DNA of 64,000 nt from contig JAJEEE010000081.1 of assembly GCA_022821145.1 (NCBI GenBank), positions 1 to 64,000 on the forward strand. Direction: 5' to 3'. Below are positions 1 to 8,429 of the stretch, in pieces; position 1 is the first letter of the stretch, and every line of letters begins with the position of its first letter. Source of the stretch: Acidobacteriota bacterium. Lineage in GTDB: Bacteria; Acidobacteriota; Terriglobia; 20CM-2-55-15. Below the pieces are notes generated by a model. The model saw only the letters and a program-made list of their open reading frames with translations, ran no database searches and was not told the origin of the DNA. The position numbers and the translations under genes were made by a program.

Positions 1-210
1 CTCCACGTGCGCCGTCGCTATCGTGATCCCCCGCTCCCGCTCCTCCGGCGCATTGTCGATCGAATCGAACGACCGGTACGATACGCTCGAATCGTGCTTC
101 GCCAACGTCTTCGTGATCGCCGCCGTCAACGTCGTCTTCCCGTGATCTATGTGCCCTATCGTCCCCACGTTCACGTGCGGCTTCGTCCGATCAAACTTCT
201 CTTTCGCCAT
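1..210 (-). CDS. tuf: Elongation factor Tu, N-terminal part (runs off the window)
   Basis: Delivers aminoacyl-tRNA to the ribosome as a GTP complex. Only the first 70 codons lie in the window. The P-loop GHIDHGKT is visible at residues 19-26, and the switch region with EERERGITI follows near residue 60; both are diagnostic of EF-Tu. The ATG at 210 is preceded by an AAGGAAA ribosome-binding site. The gene is last in a tRNA-tuf transcription unit (Thr-Tyr-Thr-Gly-tuf), a classic arrangement for tuf. The rest of the gene lies to the left of base 1. Confidence 0.95.
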   Translation of the reverse strand, partial: MAKEKFDRTKPHVNVGTIGHIDHGKTTLTAAITKTLAKHDSSVSYRSFDSIDNAPEERERGITIATAHVE

Positions 211-272
211 GTCCGTTTCCTTTCGACTCCATCCGACGGCTCATCGTCGCCCCTCGACAGCGTCCGGCCAAC

Positions 273-347
273 TGGAGCGGGAGACGGGATTCGAACCCGC
301 GACCAACGGCTTGGAAGGCCGTGACTCTTCCACTGAGTTACTCCCGC
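273..347 (-). tRNA. tRNA-Gly(UCC)
   Basis: A 75-nt cloverleaf on the minus strand with acceptor GCGGGAG/CTCCCGC, anticodon stem ACGGC/GCCGT and loop CTTCCAA giving anticodon UCC. The T arm GCGGG-TTCGAAT-CCCGT is canonical. The 3' CCA is encoded, unlike the other tRNAs in this cluster. It lies only 3 nt downstream of tRNA-Thr(GGU) and about 60 nt before tuf, so it must be processed from the common precursor. Confidence 0.96.
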
Positions 348-350
348 CTG

Positions 351-422
<72 letters not shown>

Positions 423-474
423 GCGGTTTCCGACACGGCCAGCATGCGCCGGCGCCGCAATGCTCGCCCTCGAA

Positions 475-560
475 TGGACAGGGGAGGGTTCGAACCTCCG
501 TAGCCCGCAAGGAGCGCCAGATTTACAGTCTGGTGCGTTTAACCACTCCGCCACCTGTCC
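475..560 (-). tRNA. tRNA-Tyr(GUA)
   Basis: Class II tRNA of 86 nt with a long variable arm, acceptor GGACAGG/CCTGTCC and anticodon stem-loop CAGAC-TGTAAA-TCTG (GUA). The T arm GGAGG-TTCGAAC-CTCCC is canonical and CCA is not encoded. It is the second tRNA of the tuf-linked cluster. Confidence 0.96.
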
Positions 561-618
561 GAAGCGCGTCCCGCCGACTCGGGACTCCGGCGCGTCGGGC
601 CCAACGCCCACGCCCATG

Positions 619-691
619 AGCTGGCGAAGGGAATCGAACCCCCGACCTGCTGATTACAAATCAGCTGCTCTACCATCTGAGCTACGCCAGC
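619..691 (-). tRNA. tRNA-Thr(UGU)
   Basis: 73-nt tRNA on the minus strand with acceptor GCTGGCG/CGCCAGC and anticodon stem-loop GCTGA-TTTGTAA-TCAGC (UGU). The T arm is CGGGG-GTTCGATT-CCC and CCA is not encoded. It is the first RNA of the tRNA-tuf unit and starts about 13 nt after the -10 element of the proposed promoter. Confidence 0.96.
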
Positions 692-703
692 GACAAATAC
701 CCA

Positions 704-732
704 AACTTAACACAGACGTATGGGCGTTTCAA
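704..732 (-). promoter_or_regulatory. Candidate sigma-70 promoter of the tRNA-tuf unit
   Basis: On the minus strand TTGAAA (732-727) is followed by a 17-base spacer and TAAGTT (709-704). A TGT extended -10 triplet sits immediately upstream of the hexamer. The first tRNA base is at 691, about 13 nt beyond the -10. The element overlaps the last codons of the upstream methylase gene. The -10 hexamer is a weak match, so the assignment rests on spacing and position. Confidence 0.5.
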
Positions 733-1508
733 TCCCTTCGAAACGCGCGAAACTCGCTCGGAGACCGCGCCCCGGAGCGCTGGCGCACGACCTCGTAGAG
801 GGCCACGCCGGCTGCGACCGACACGTTCAGCGAGGCCACTCGGCCGCGCACGGGCAGGCGGACGCGAGCGTCGCACTGTGCGCCGATCAGCGGCCGGATT
901 CCCCGGTGCTCCCCTCCGAGCACGAGCGCGACGGGAACCGTGTAGTCGAACCCGGTCCAGGCCTCGGGCGCCGCCGGATCGAGGCCGACGATCCAAAGCC
1001 CCCTGTTCCTCAACGTCTTGAGAGCGTTGACCACGTTGCCGACGCGGGCGACAGGCAGGTGCTCGAGGGCCCCGGCCGACGTCTTGGCCACCGTTGCCGA
1101 AAGCGGGGCGCTGCGTCGCGCCGCAACGACGACCCCGGACGCCCCGGCGGTCTCGGCCGTGCGGATCACGGCGCCCAGGTTGCGCGGATCCTGGACCTCA
1201 TCGAGGACCACGAACAGCGCAGGGTCTCCGGAACGTTCCGCCCGGGCCAGTAGCGCCTCCAGCGACAGGTAGCCTTTGGAAGCCGTGATCGCCACCACGC
1301 CCTGGTGGGCCGCGGACGGGGACAGCCTGTCCAGGACCGCGCGCGCGTCGCGCCGTACGGGAATCTCCCGCGTCCGGGCTTGCTCGAGCACCCGCCGCAG
1401 CACGGCGGACAGCGATCCGCGAGCCAGGTGAATGCGCTCGATCGCCCGATCTCCCGACACCAGCGCCTCGTAGACCGGGCGCGGGCCGGCGATGGTCTCA
1501 CCGGCCAT
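729..1508 (-). CDS. rlmB: TrmH-family 23S rRNA 2'-O-ribose methyltransferase (RlmB-like)
   Basis: SAM-dependent SPOUT methylase of 259 aa, the usual length for RlmB, which methylates a conserved guanosine in 23S rRNA. An N-terminal substrate-binding domain (about 1-75) precedes the catalytic domain. Motif 1 (VLDEVQDPRNLG, about 101-112), motif 2 (LGGEHRGI, near 198-204) and motif 3 (LNVSVAAGVALYE, about 227-239) are all present, with the knot-forming Asn and Glu. The ATG at 1508 overlaps the end of gltX by 11 nt, so translation is probably coupled. TrmH-type tRNA methylation is the alternative; length and the N-terminal domain favour RlmB. Confidence 0.85.
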   Translation of the reverse strand: MAGETIAGPRPVYEALVSGDRAIERIHLARGSLSAVLRRVLEQARTREIPVRRDARAVLDRLSPSAAHQGVVAITASKGYLSLEALLARAERSGDPALFVVLDEVQDPRNLGAVIRTAETAGASGVVVAARRSAPLSATVAKTSAGALEHLPVARVGNVVNALKTLRNRGLWIVGLDPAAPEAWTGFDYTVPVALVLGGEHRGIRPLIGAQCDARVRLPVRGRVASLNVSVAAGVALYEVVRQRSGARSPSEFRAFRRD

Positions 1509-3006
1509 GGTGTTCCAGAAAAGCCGCCACGCGGTCTCGGCAGCGAACGATGCCGCGGATTCCGAGCCGCGAGCCCGTCTCGACCAGGGGAATCAGCTTG
1601 TCCAGCTCCGGACCGGAGTCCCGCGCGGTCAGGGCCACCCGAACCGGATGAAAGAGCCGGCGCCCCTTGCGGCCGGTCGACTGCTTCAGCCGCTGGGCCA
1701 CCGCCCTGAACTCGTCGTTCGTCAGGTGATCGCGGGCCGCGAGTTCGCGACCCAACTCACGAATCAGGTCCAGTACGCCGTCCTCCGCCGCGGCCGCCCG
1801 GCAATCGGCGGAATCCTCGACCGGGAACGCGAGGACGTCCTCCAACAGCGGCGCCACTTCCGATGGAACGTCCACACCGGCGATCAGCGTATCGATGACC
1901 GCCCCCACCCACTCGGCCCTTCGAGCGCCGTTCGGATCCTCGTCCGGATCCGGCAGGTATCCGGCCGGCGCCAGGGCCCGCGCGATCCTGGCCGGCAGGT
2001 CCGGACTCTCCCGCAGAAAGCGGCGATTGATGAAGCGAAGCTTGCCGAAATCGAAGACGGCCGGGCTCCTGTGAACCCGGTCGAGCCGGAACTCGCGCAC
2101 CAGCCGAGCCCGCGGGACGATCTCGCTGCCTTCCGCGCCCGGAGACCAGCCGAGAAGGGCGAGATAGTTCATGAGCGCCTCGGGCAGATATCCGGCCTCG
2201 CGGAGCTCGGCGACGGACGTGGCGCCGTGGCGCTTGCTCAGCCGTGTCCGGTCCGGGCCCAGGACCGTCGACAGATGAGCGAATCGCGGCATCTCGAAGT
2301 CGAGAGCCTCGTAGATCAGAACCTGTTTCGGCGTATTCGAGAGATGGTCGTCGCCGCGAATCACGTCGGAGATCTTCATGAGGGCGTCGTCGACGACGAC
2401 CGCGAAGTTATAGGTCGGCGTGGCGTCGGACCTCAGAAGTATGGGGTCGCTGATGACGTCGGTCGAAAAGCGCGTCCGACCGTGCACGACGTCGTCGAAC
2501 GCGACGGCGCCTCCGCGGACTTGGAGACGAACGACCCAGGCGTCGCCGGCCCCGATCCGCGAATCGACCTCGTCGGACCGCATCGCCCGGCAAGTCCCGG
2601 GATACTTCCACTGAAGACCGCGCGCGCGCGCGGCGGCCGCCTGCCGCTTGAGCACGTCCTCGGAACAGAAGCAGCGATAGGCCTTCCCCTCCGACACCAG
2701 TCGCTCGGCACGGTCACGATAGATCGCGCCGCGCTCGGACTGGCGATACGGACCGTACGGACCGCCCGTGTCGGGGCCCTCGTCCCAGTCCATGCCGAAC
2801 CAACGGAGGTCGCGGTAGATCGGCTGTTCGAAGCGTTCGTCCGAGCGCGCCGCGTCGGTGTCCTCGATCCTGAGAACGAACGCGCCCCCGCGCTGCCGGG
2901 CGAACAGCCAGGCGAACAATCCCGTCCGCAGGTTTCCGACGTGGAGCAGCCCCGTGGGACTCGGACAGTAGCGGACGCGAATCGCGCTCTCGTCCGCCGC
3001 CGTCAT
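1498..3006 (-). CDS. gltX: Glutamate-tRNA ligase
   Basis: Cytosolic class I synthetase of 502 aa charging tRNA-Glu. The HIGH-type signature SPTGLLHVGN is at residues 16-25, followed by FVLRIEDTD. The KMSKS-type loop LSKRHG is at 256-261. A Cys-rich YRCFCSEDVL lies in the insertion near residue 110. The chosen start is the ATG at 3006, which overlaps the ispF stop codon (ATGA); the frame stays open upstream, but the family N-terminus (RVRYCPSPTG) matches this start. It is co-transcribed with ispD and ispF upstream and the rRNA methylase downstream. Whether it is discriminating or also charges tRNA-Gln cannot be told from sequence alone. Confidence 0.95.
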   Translation of the reverse strand: MTAADESAIRVRYCPSPTGLLHVGNLRTGLFAWLFARQRGGAFVLRIEDTDAARSDERFEQPIYRDLRWFGMDWDEGPDTGGPYGPYRQSERGAIYRDRAERLVSEGKAYRCFCSEDVLKRQAAAARARGLQWKYPGTCRAMRSDEVDSRIGAGDAWVVRLQVRGGAVAFDDVVHGRTRFSTDVISDPILLRSDATPTYNFAVVVDDALMKISDVIRGDDHLSNTPKQVLIYEALDFEMPRFAHLSTVLGPDRTRLSKRHGATSVAELREAGYLPEALMNYLALLGWSPGAEGSEIVPRARLVREFRLDRVHRSPAVFDFGKLRFINRRFLRESPDLPARIARALAPAGYLPDPDEDPNGARRAEWVGAVIDTLIAGVDVPSEVAPLLEDVLAFPVEDSADCRAAAAEDGVLDLIRELGRELAARDHLTNDEFRAVAQRLKQSTGRKGRRLFHPVRVALTARDSGPELDKLIPLVETGSRLGIRGIVRCRDRVAAFLEHHGR

Positions 3007-3485
3007 GACTCGGCGAAAACCAGCGCGACGGCCTGCGCTGCGATGGCTTCCCCGGCGCCGACGGCGTCGAGACCCTCCATCGTCTTGGCCTTGACATGGA
3101 CATCGGCGGCGGCGACCTGCAGCGCTTCCGCGATCGAGGCCTTCATGGCCGGCAAGTGGTCCAGGAGCCGGGGGCGTTCGGCAAAGATGTTGGAATCGAC
3201 GTTTCCGATCTTGTAGCCGGCGCTTCGAACCCGGGCCGCAGCGCCCTCCAGCAGCCGCCGGCTGTCCGCTCCGCGGTAACGCGCGTCGGTGTCCGGGTAC
3301 ATCTCGCCGACGTTGCCGAGGCCACACGCTCCGAGCAGGGCGTCGATGATCGCGTGGAGCAGCACGTCGCCGTCGGAATGCCCTTCCAAGCCCCGGTCGA
3401 ACGGAATTGGGACGCCGCCCAGGACGAGACGGGAACCCGGCGCGAGCCGGTGGACGTCGTATCCGATGCCGATCCGCGCTCTCAC
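3003..3485 (-). CDS. ispF: 2-C-methyl-D-erythritol 2,4-cyclodiphosphate synthase
   Basis: Fifth enzyme of the MEP isoprenoid pathway, cyclising CDP-ME 2-phosphate to MEcPP with loss of CMP. The 160-aa product is of normal length. It shows GYDVHR near residues 8-13 (Asp/His metal ligands), GHSDGDVLLHAIIDALLG, and the C-terminal KAKTMEGLDAVGAGE. The start is a GTG at 3485 that overlaps the ispD TGA (GTGA), indicating translational coupling. The gene ends overlapping the gltX start. ispD and ispF are separate genes here rather than a fusion. Confidence 0.95.
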   Translation of the reverse strand: MRARIGIGYDVHRLAPGSRLVLGGVPIPFDRGLEGHSDGDVLLHAIIDALLGACGLGNVGEMYPDTDARYRGADSRRLLEGAAARVRSAGYKIGNVDSNIFAERPRLLDHLPAMKASIAEALQVAAADVHVKAKTMEGLDAVGAGEAIAAQAVALVFAES

Positions 3486-4189
3486 CCGGCCGGCGCCCGC
3501 TCTTCTTCCAGGAGGAAGCGCGCCAGCATCAGATCGGCCGGACGCGTGATCTTGATGTTCCATTCCGACCCGTGAACGAGCGTCACCGAATGCCCCATCC
3601 GCTCCACCAGGCTCGATTCGTCGGTCCCGTAGTAACCGGCGCGCCGGGCGTCGTCGAAGGCGTCGATCAGGAGATCGGTCCGGAACACCTGCGGCGTCTG
3701 AACCAGCACGAGACGTTCGCGCCGGAGCGTCGATTTGACCACGTCGCGCTCGACTTCCTTCACCGTGTCGGTCACGGGATGGGCCAGAATGGCCGCGCCT
3801 GTCCGTTCCGCCGCCGAAACCGCGCGTCCGATGTCGTCCAGGCTCACGAACGGGCGCACGCCGTCGTGAACCGCCACCAGGTCCGTGCCCGGCTCGACGT
3901 TCTCGAGTCCGATCGCCACCGAGTCCTGGCGCCGTTCGCCGCCCTCGACGGCCGTGACGCGTTTCGACAATCGCGCGTCTTCGACCATGCGCCGCACTTC
4001 CTCGACGGAATCCTGCGGCGAAGCGACGACGATATGATCGATCGCCGTCGAGGCGTCGAACTTGCGCAGTGTCAGAATCAGGATCGGCACGCCTTCCAGC
4101 GCCAGAAACTGCTTGGGCCGATCGGCCCGCATTCGACGGCCCGCGCCCGCGGCTGCGATGATCACACCGACCTTGGACTTGTTCCACAT
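3482..4189 (-). CDS. ispD: 2-C-methyl-D-erythritol 4-phosphate cytidylyltransferase
   Basis: Third enzyme of the MEP pathway, forming CDP-ME from MEP and CTP. The 235-aa protein opens with the nucleotide-binding motif IIAAAGAGRRM (10-20) and RPKQFL, typical of IspD. VHDGVRPFV and TDESSLVE are also family signatures. It starts at ATG 4189, about 60 nt after the PIN/TRAM gene ends, and is coupled to ispF by overlapping stop/start codons. Confidence 0.95.
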   Translation of the reverse strand: MWNKSKVGVIIAAAGAGRRMRADRPKQFLALEGVPILILTLRKFDASTAIDHIVVASPQDSVEEVRRMVEDARLSKRVTAVEGGERRQDSVAIGLENVEPGTDLVAVHDGVRPFVSLDDIGRAVSAAERTGAAILAHPVTDTVKEVERDVVKSTLRRERLVLVQTPQVFRTDLLIDAFDDARRAGYYGTDESSLVERMGHSVTLVHGSEWNIKITRPADLMLARFLLEEERAPAG

Positions 4190-4249
4190 GACAGGCGGCA
4201 GGTCAGACGCCGCGCGCGGACACGCGCCATGGACGGGCGGCGCTCGGCT

Positions 4250-5386
4250 TCATTTGGCGTGGGCGCCGGCCGCCGGACGCTTGTCGCCCCGCTCGGCGCG
4301 CTCCGGTCCGCTCCGTTCGTCCCGCGGACCGTCTTCGCGCTTCTCTTCATAGCGCCCGAAGATCATCTTGCCGGCCGTCGTCTGCAGGACGCTGGTCACC
4401 GAGGTTTCCACCGTCTTGCCGATCAACTTGCGCGCGTTGTCGACGACGACCATGGTTCCGTCGTCCAGGTAGGCGACGCCCTGATTGAATTCCTTGCCTC
4501 CCTTCAGGATGAAGACCTTCATGCTCTCGCCGGGAAGATAGATGGGCTTGAGCGCGTTCGCCAACTCGTTGATGTTGAGCACCTGAACGCCCCGGAGTTG
4601 GGCCACCTTGTTGAGGTTGAAGTCGTTCGTGACGATCTTGCCGTCGAGGTCCCGCGCCAGCTCGATGAGCTTCATGTCGACGTCGGCCACGTCCGGGTAG
4701 TCGTTCTCGACGAACTGCGCGGTGACGCCCGACGCGTTCCGAATCTTCTGAAGGATGTCGAGCCCGCGGCGCCCGCGGTTGCGCTTGAGGCTGTCCGGGG
4801 AATCGGCCACCTGCTGCAACTCTCGAAGCACGAAGTGGGGGATGACCAGCACGCCGTCCAGGAACCCGGCGTCGCAGATGTCGGAAATCCGCCCGTCGAT
4901 GATGACGCTCGTATCCAGGATCTTGTATTCCTGTTTCGCGGTGCGCTCCGCGCCGAACACGCCGCCCAAGGCCGACAGGTTGAGCAGTTGCCCCTTGTTG
5001 GCGCCCACGACAAGCCCCACGTAGACCATCAGGGACAACACCAACAGCTTGGCCAGCGACAACGCCCCGGGATCGAACGCCATTCCGCTCAGGATCGCAT
5101 TGATCATGAACGCGCCGAGGATTCCCAGGATCGATCCGACGGCCCCGCCGATCAACCGCTTCAACGAAGCCCGGCGGAGGCGGTGCTCCAGAAAGACGAT
5201 CACCAGGGCGCTGGCGAGCGCGAGCAGGAACGTATACGAGCCGGACAGATTGAACGGTCGCAAGAGGAAGGCGGCAATGATCAGAACGATGACGAAAGCC
5301 GCGCGTACGATGACGATGTCCAGGAAAAAATCGGGCTCCGTCGCCGGGTTGTCGCCGCGCGGCGTGGATTTCCGCCTTGTCTTCAT
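4250..5386 (-). CDS. Membrane-anchored PIN/TRAM-domain protein (YacL-like)
   Basis: 378 aa. Four hydrophobic segments occupy roughly residues 22-145, followed by a PIN nuclease fold from about 165 with acidic residues in [21 protein letters not shown] and [10 protein letters not shown], then a TRAM-like RNA-binding domain ending near 350 and a charged low-complexity tail. PIN-TRAM proteins of this type are common next to ispD and are thought to be RNA-related; the exact substrate is unknown. The start chosen is ATG 5386, preceded by GGGGA; the frame extends upstream but that sequence is not conserved in character. It heads the ispD-ispF-gltX block. Confidence 0.85.
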   Translation of the reverse strand: MKTRRKSTPRGDNPATEPDFFLDIVIVRAAFVIVLIIAAFLLRPFNLSGSYTFLLALASALVIVFLEHRLRRASLKRLIGGAVGSILGILGAFMINAILSGMAFDPGALSLAKLLVLSLMVYVGLVVGANKGQLLNLSALGGVFGAERTAKQEYKILDTSVIIDGRISDICDAGFLDGVLVIPHFVLRELQQVADSPDSLKRNRGRRGLDILQKIRNASGVTAQFVENDYPDVADVDMKLIELARDLDGKIVTNDFNLNKVAQLRGVQVLNINELANALKPIYLPGESMKVFILKGGKEFNQGVAYLDDGTMVVVDNARKLIGKTVETSVTSVLQTTAGKMIFGRYEEKREDGPRDERSGPERAERGDKRPAAGAHAK

Positions 5387-5535
5387 AAGATCCCCATCGG
5401 CGGCGAGGTTCAAGCTCGCCCCACCCGAAATGACAGAATGCAACCTGGACGGATTATAGACGATGGAAACGCGACTGGATAGCGTCGGCCCCGGACGCGC
5501 GGCCGAAAACCGCACCGGGACGCCGACCGGGGAGT

Positions 5536-5679
5536 TCAATCGGCCGGCGGTTCGCGGCGGTCCGCGGACTTCTCGATCCATAGGCCCGTCGCGCCGACGG
5601 CCGCGGCGAAAAGGAACACCACGCCGATCACGATCAGGACGAATCCCCAATCCACCGACCGGATCAACTCACCGATCAT
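5536..5679 (-). CDS. Small single-span membrane protein (47 aa), unknown function
   Basis: A short open frame from ATG 5679 encodes 47 aa with one strongly hydrophobic helix ([20 protein letters not shown]) and a charged C-terminus rich in Arg, Asp and Glu. It begins 28 nt after the end of the multi-pass membrane protein gene in the same direction, which suggests it is the last gene of the cytochrome operon. The reading is plausible because the frame holds a clean N-in transmembrane pattern, but no family is recognised. Confidence 0.5.
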   Translation of the reverse strand: MIGELIRSVDWGFVLIVIGVVFLFAAAVGATGLWIEKSADRREPPAD

Positions 5680-5707
5680 CGTGCGCCTCCGCGAGCCGGA
5701 TCACGGA

Positions 5708-6640
5708 TCAGAAGGAATTGCCGAGGAACGGCAGCATGCGGCCGAAGTAGATGACCCCGAACCAGAGGGCCATCGAGGACGCCGCGATCACGCGTCCCCG
5801 CAACGGCGCATCCTGTCCGGCCTTCAGGTTCCACGCATCATCGAAGATGGTGAAGTAGATCGCGTTCACCCCGGCGATCACGATCAGCAGCACCTTGAAG
5901 TAGAAGGACACGTTCTGCGTGTATTGCCCGGGCGTGGCGATGAAGAACAGCATGCCGGTCACGGTGTTCAGGGCGAACCCGAGCACGCCCCACGGAAGCA
6001 GCCGGTGCAGCGCCGGGAACGCGAGGGTCTTGCCGACGCCCAGCATACGGAGGTTCACGACGAGCACGACACCGAACAGCAGGCCCAGGCCGATGAAATG
6101 GAGCGTCTCGCTCACCGTCCAGGCCCATGTGGCCGCGACGAACCAGTCCGCCACGGCCGTGCTCCAGGTGAAGGCGGCGGCCGCCGCCACGGCCTCGCCG
6201 GCGGCGCGGATCTCCACGTGGTTGATCACGCCCCCCAGGCTCGCCGTCCGCGCCATCAACCCGCACGAGATCAACGCCAGCACGAGCACGGCCGAAACGT
6301 TCCGGTTCGTCGTTCGCCCCAACCGCCGGTACTGCCACAACCCGAACCAGGCAACGGCCGCTGTGGCCTGCATGACCATGAAGGCCAGCAGGGCCGCATC
6401 CTGGTGCCTGTGAACCAATGCCTCGTTGTAGTTCGCGTCGCCGGCGATCACTTCGTCGGCCATGTTCCCGGTCACATACGCCGGAATCGTCAGGAACCCG
6501 ATGACGAGAAAGACGCACAGGCCGGCGCGCCGCAACTCGTCGCTGCGCGCGAAGAGCGCGGCGATGAAGAAGCCCAGCCCCAGGATCAGACCGATCGTCG
6601 GAAAATGGTTCAACAGGATATGCGCGTACGCGAGGTTCAT
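5708..6640 (-). CDS. Multi-pass membrane protein, possible b-type haem or redox partner (DUF2231/DUF6644-like)
   Basis: 310 aa with about eight hydrophobic helices. The N-terminal half (HILLNHFPTIGLILGLGFF, then HRHQDAALLAFMVM) resembles DUF2231-type membrane domains; the second half (TVSETLHFIGLGLLFGVVL, then the NAIYF helix) resembles DUF6644. Several His residues lie at helix ends and could bind haem; this is inference. The start ATG 6640 was chosen because the upstream codons are polar and lack membrane character. It follows the diheme cytochrome gene by 75 nt and precedes the 47-aa membrane protein, suggesting an envelope redox operon. Confidence 0.7.
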   Translation of the reverse strand: MNLAYAHILLNHFPTIGLILGLGFFIAALFARSDELRRAGLCVFLVIGFLTIPAYVTGNMADEVIAGDANYNEALVHRHQDAALLAFMVMQATAAVAWFGLWQYRRLGRTTNRNVSAVLVLALISCGLMARTASLGGVINHVEIRAAGEAVAAAAAFTWSTAVADWFVAATWAWTVSETLHFIGLGLLFGVVLVVNLRMLGVGKTLAFPALHRLLPWGVLGFALNTVTGMLFFIATPGQYTQNVSFYFKVLLIVIAGVNAIYFTIFDDAWNLKAGQDAPLRGRVIAASSMALWFGVIYFGRMLPFLGNSF

Positions 6641-6715
6641 GTCCGCAGTCCGAACTCCACGGAGTCTATCAGCCGGTGTTGAAACTGTACATGGCCGCGC
6701 GGGAGCGGCCACCGG

Positions 6716-7663
6716 TTACCGCGGAGGATAGTAGACGCTGTCGACGGGTTGCGGTTCCGTCAGGTAGTCCTGGTCCTTGAACGGATATGACGGGCGGGCC
6801 ATGGAATTGATGAACGCGGACAGGTGCTGCGCTTCCTCGTCCGTGGTGCTCCCGGGATCCATGTACGGCATCATGTAACGGATGATGCCGGCCAGCGTGT
6901 AGATGCGGGACGCGCCGGCCCCGTCGTTCCACGAGTCGGGACCCCAGAGGGGCCCCGCCTTCTTCGTCCCGATCTGGACGCCCTGCCCGTCCTCGCCGTG
7001 ACAGTTCGTGCACCGCTCCATGAATATGGCTTCCCCGAGCTTCGCGTCGAGCTGATCCATCGGCAAGCGGTTCGCCTCGGCGATCGTGTTGCGCCGCCTC
7101 CAGGGCGGATTCTCCCCCGGCTCGAACCCCCGCGACAGCCAACGGAGATAGGCGGCGATGGCCCGGACCTCGGGCGTCTCGGGCGTCGGAAGGACATGAT
7201 CGTCCATGGCCGGAAGCGCCGACGCGATCAGTCCCGTGGAGTTCTGGCTGCGAAAGAAACAGCCGACGATGCGGTCCTCGATCGTGAAATCCCGTCCGGC
7301 GCGCCGGTTGTACTCGGGGAACATGGCGGTCACGCCCACCAGCGGGAGCGCCCGCTCGCGCTGCCCGGCGTTGATGTGGCAGTTGTTGCACGAAACACCG
7401 CCCGGGGTCAGGTGCGGCGCCTCGGCGGGCGTGTCGGTGAAAAGCCGGAAACCCCACCGGACCTGCTCCGCGGTCTCGGAGCGTCCGAGCGTCGGATCCT
7501 CGAGGGGATTGTTGGGCACGTCCCACGCCGTGACCATCGTGGTGGACGAGGAGACGAGGGGCCCCGGGAGCTTTCCCAACGCCGGATCGAGAGGATCGAC
7601 ATCCGCGCAGGCGCCGATTCCGGCGGCGGCCATCAACGTCAGAATCGGGAAGCGGCGGCCCAT
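6716..7663 (-). CDS. Diheme c-type cytochrome lipoprotein
   Basis: 315 aa, exported. The N-terminus is a lipoprotein signal with a lipobox-like Gly-Ala-Cys ending at Cys19. Two haem-binding motifs are visible: CNNCH at 92-96 and CTNCH at 218-222, each in a cytochrome c domain, an architecture resembling SoxA/TsdA-like diheme proteins. ATG 7663 gives the best signal peptide. It is the first gene of a minus-strand operon with a multi-pass membrane protein and a 47-aa membrane protein, and is divergent from the Tat-exported protein at 7719. It probably transfers electrons in the periplasm; the substrate is unknown. Confidence 0.85.
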   Translation of the reverse strand: MGRRFPILTLMAAAGIGACADVDPLDPALGKLPGPLVSSSTTMVTAWDVPNNPLEDPTLGRSETAEQVRWGFRLFTDTPAEAPHLTPGGVSCNNCHINAGQRERALPLVGVTAMFPEYNRRAGRDFTIEDRIVGCFFRSQNSTGLIASALPAMDDHVLPTPETPEVRAIAAYLRWLSRGFEPGENPPWRRRNTIAEANRLPMDQLDAKLGEAIFMERCTNCHGEDGQGVQIGTKKAGPLWGPDSWNDGAGASRIYTLAGIIRYMMPYMDPGSTTDEEAQHLSAFINSMARPSYPFKDQDYLTEPQPVDSVYYPPR

Positions 7664-7718
7664 CAGGTTTGCGAGTATAATCCGGCGCGAAACGTCGGTA
7701 CAAGACACGGAGGGTCTC

Positions 7719-8429
7719 ATGCAGCGGAATCGTACGAGGCCGCGCGTGGCGCGGCGATCCTTCCTCGGCCGGCTGGCCGCAGGGTCCACCGCCTTCGGCG
7801 CCGCGTTCGCGGCGGGCGGCGCCGCCGGCGCGCCGCAGACCGGATCGATCGGGAGCGACTGGAAGCCCGGGCTTCACGCCATCGACGACTGGCTGGACCG
7901 GATGCCCGGCCGCCACCGGTTCGTCGTGGACAACGTCACGGCCGCCGGTTTCGGCGCGGCCATGGCCTATGCGAACAACTTCTTCGAGGTCAACAGGAAC
8001 GCGTACGATCTGGAATACGACGACGTCGCGGTCGTCCTGTTGGCGCGCCACTTCTCGACGCCGTTCGCCTTCAACGACGCCATGTGGCAGAAATACGGCG
8101 CCGCCTGGGCCGGGCCGATCGATTTCAACGACCCGCGAACCGGCGCGCCGCCCACGGCCAACCTCTATAACGCCGGCTCCGTGCCCGGCCTGGGCAACCG
8201 GGGGCTGACGCTGGACGCGATGTTCGAGAAGGGGATGAAGGTGGCCCTGTGCGAAGTCGCCGCGCGCGGCTTCGCCGGCATGGCGGCTCGAGCGGCCGAC
8301 GCCGACTCGGACGCCGTTTTCGAGGAGATCATGGACAACCGGCTGTCCGGAGTCCAACCGGTGCCGGCCGGGATCGTGGCGATCAGCCGGGCTCAGGAAC
8401 GCGGGTACACGTTCAGTTATACGGCCTGA
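7719..8429 (+). CDS. Tat-exported DsrE-like protein
   Basis: 236 aa starting at ATG 7719 behind a GGAGGG ribosome-binding site. A twin-arginine signal (RRSFLGRLAAG, about 12-22) is followed by an Ala-rich hydrophobic stretch. The mature part has the DsrE/DsrF-like pattern: an early alpha/beta unit with AYANNFFEVN, then DVAVVLLARHFSTPFAFND, KVALCEVAARGF, and a terminal VPAGIVAISRAQERGYTF. DsrE-fold proteins often handle sulfur or sit beside redox complexes. Divergence from the diheme cytochrome operon (about 55 nt apart) suggests a shared regulatory region. Exact role not known. Confidence 0.75.
   Translation: MQRNRTRPRVARRSFLGRLAAGSTAFGAAFAAGGAAGAPQTGSIGSDWKPGLHAIDDWLDRMPGRHRFVVDNVTAAGFGAAMAYANNFFEVNRNAYDLEYDDVAVVLLARHFSTPFAFNDAMWQKYGAAWAGPIDFNDPRTGAPPTANLYNAGSVPGLGNRGLTLDAMFEKGMKVALCEVAARGFAGMAARAADADSDAVFEEIMDNRLSGVQPVPAGIVAISRAQERGYTFSYTA

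Noticed and set aside
3407-5482. A 691-codon plus-strand frame across ispD and the PIN/TRAM gene
   Set aside because: Shadow frame; the minus-strand genes have complete motifs and coupled starts, while this frame has no recognisable domain.
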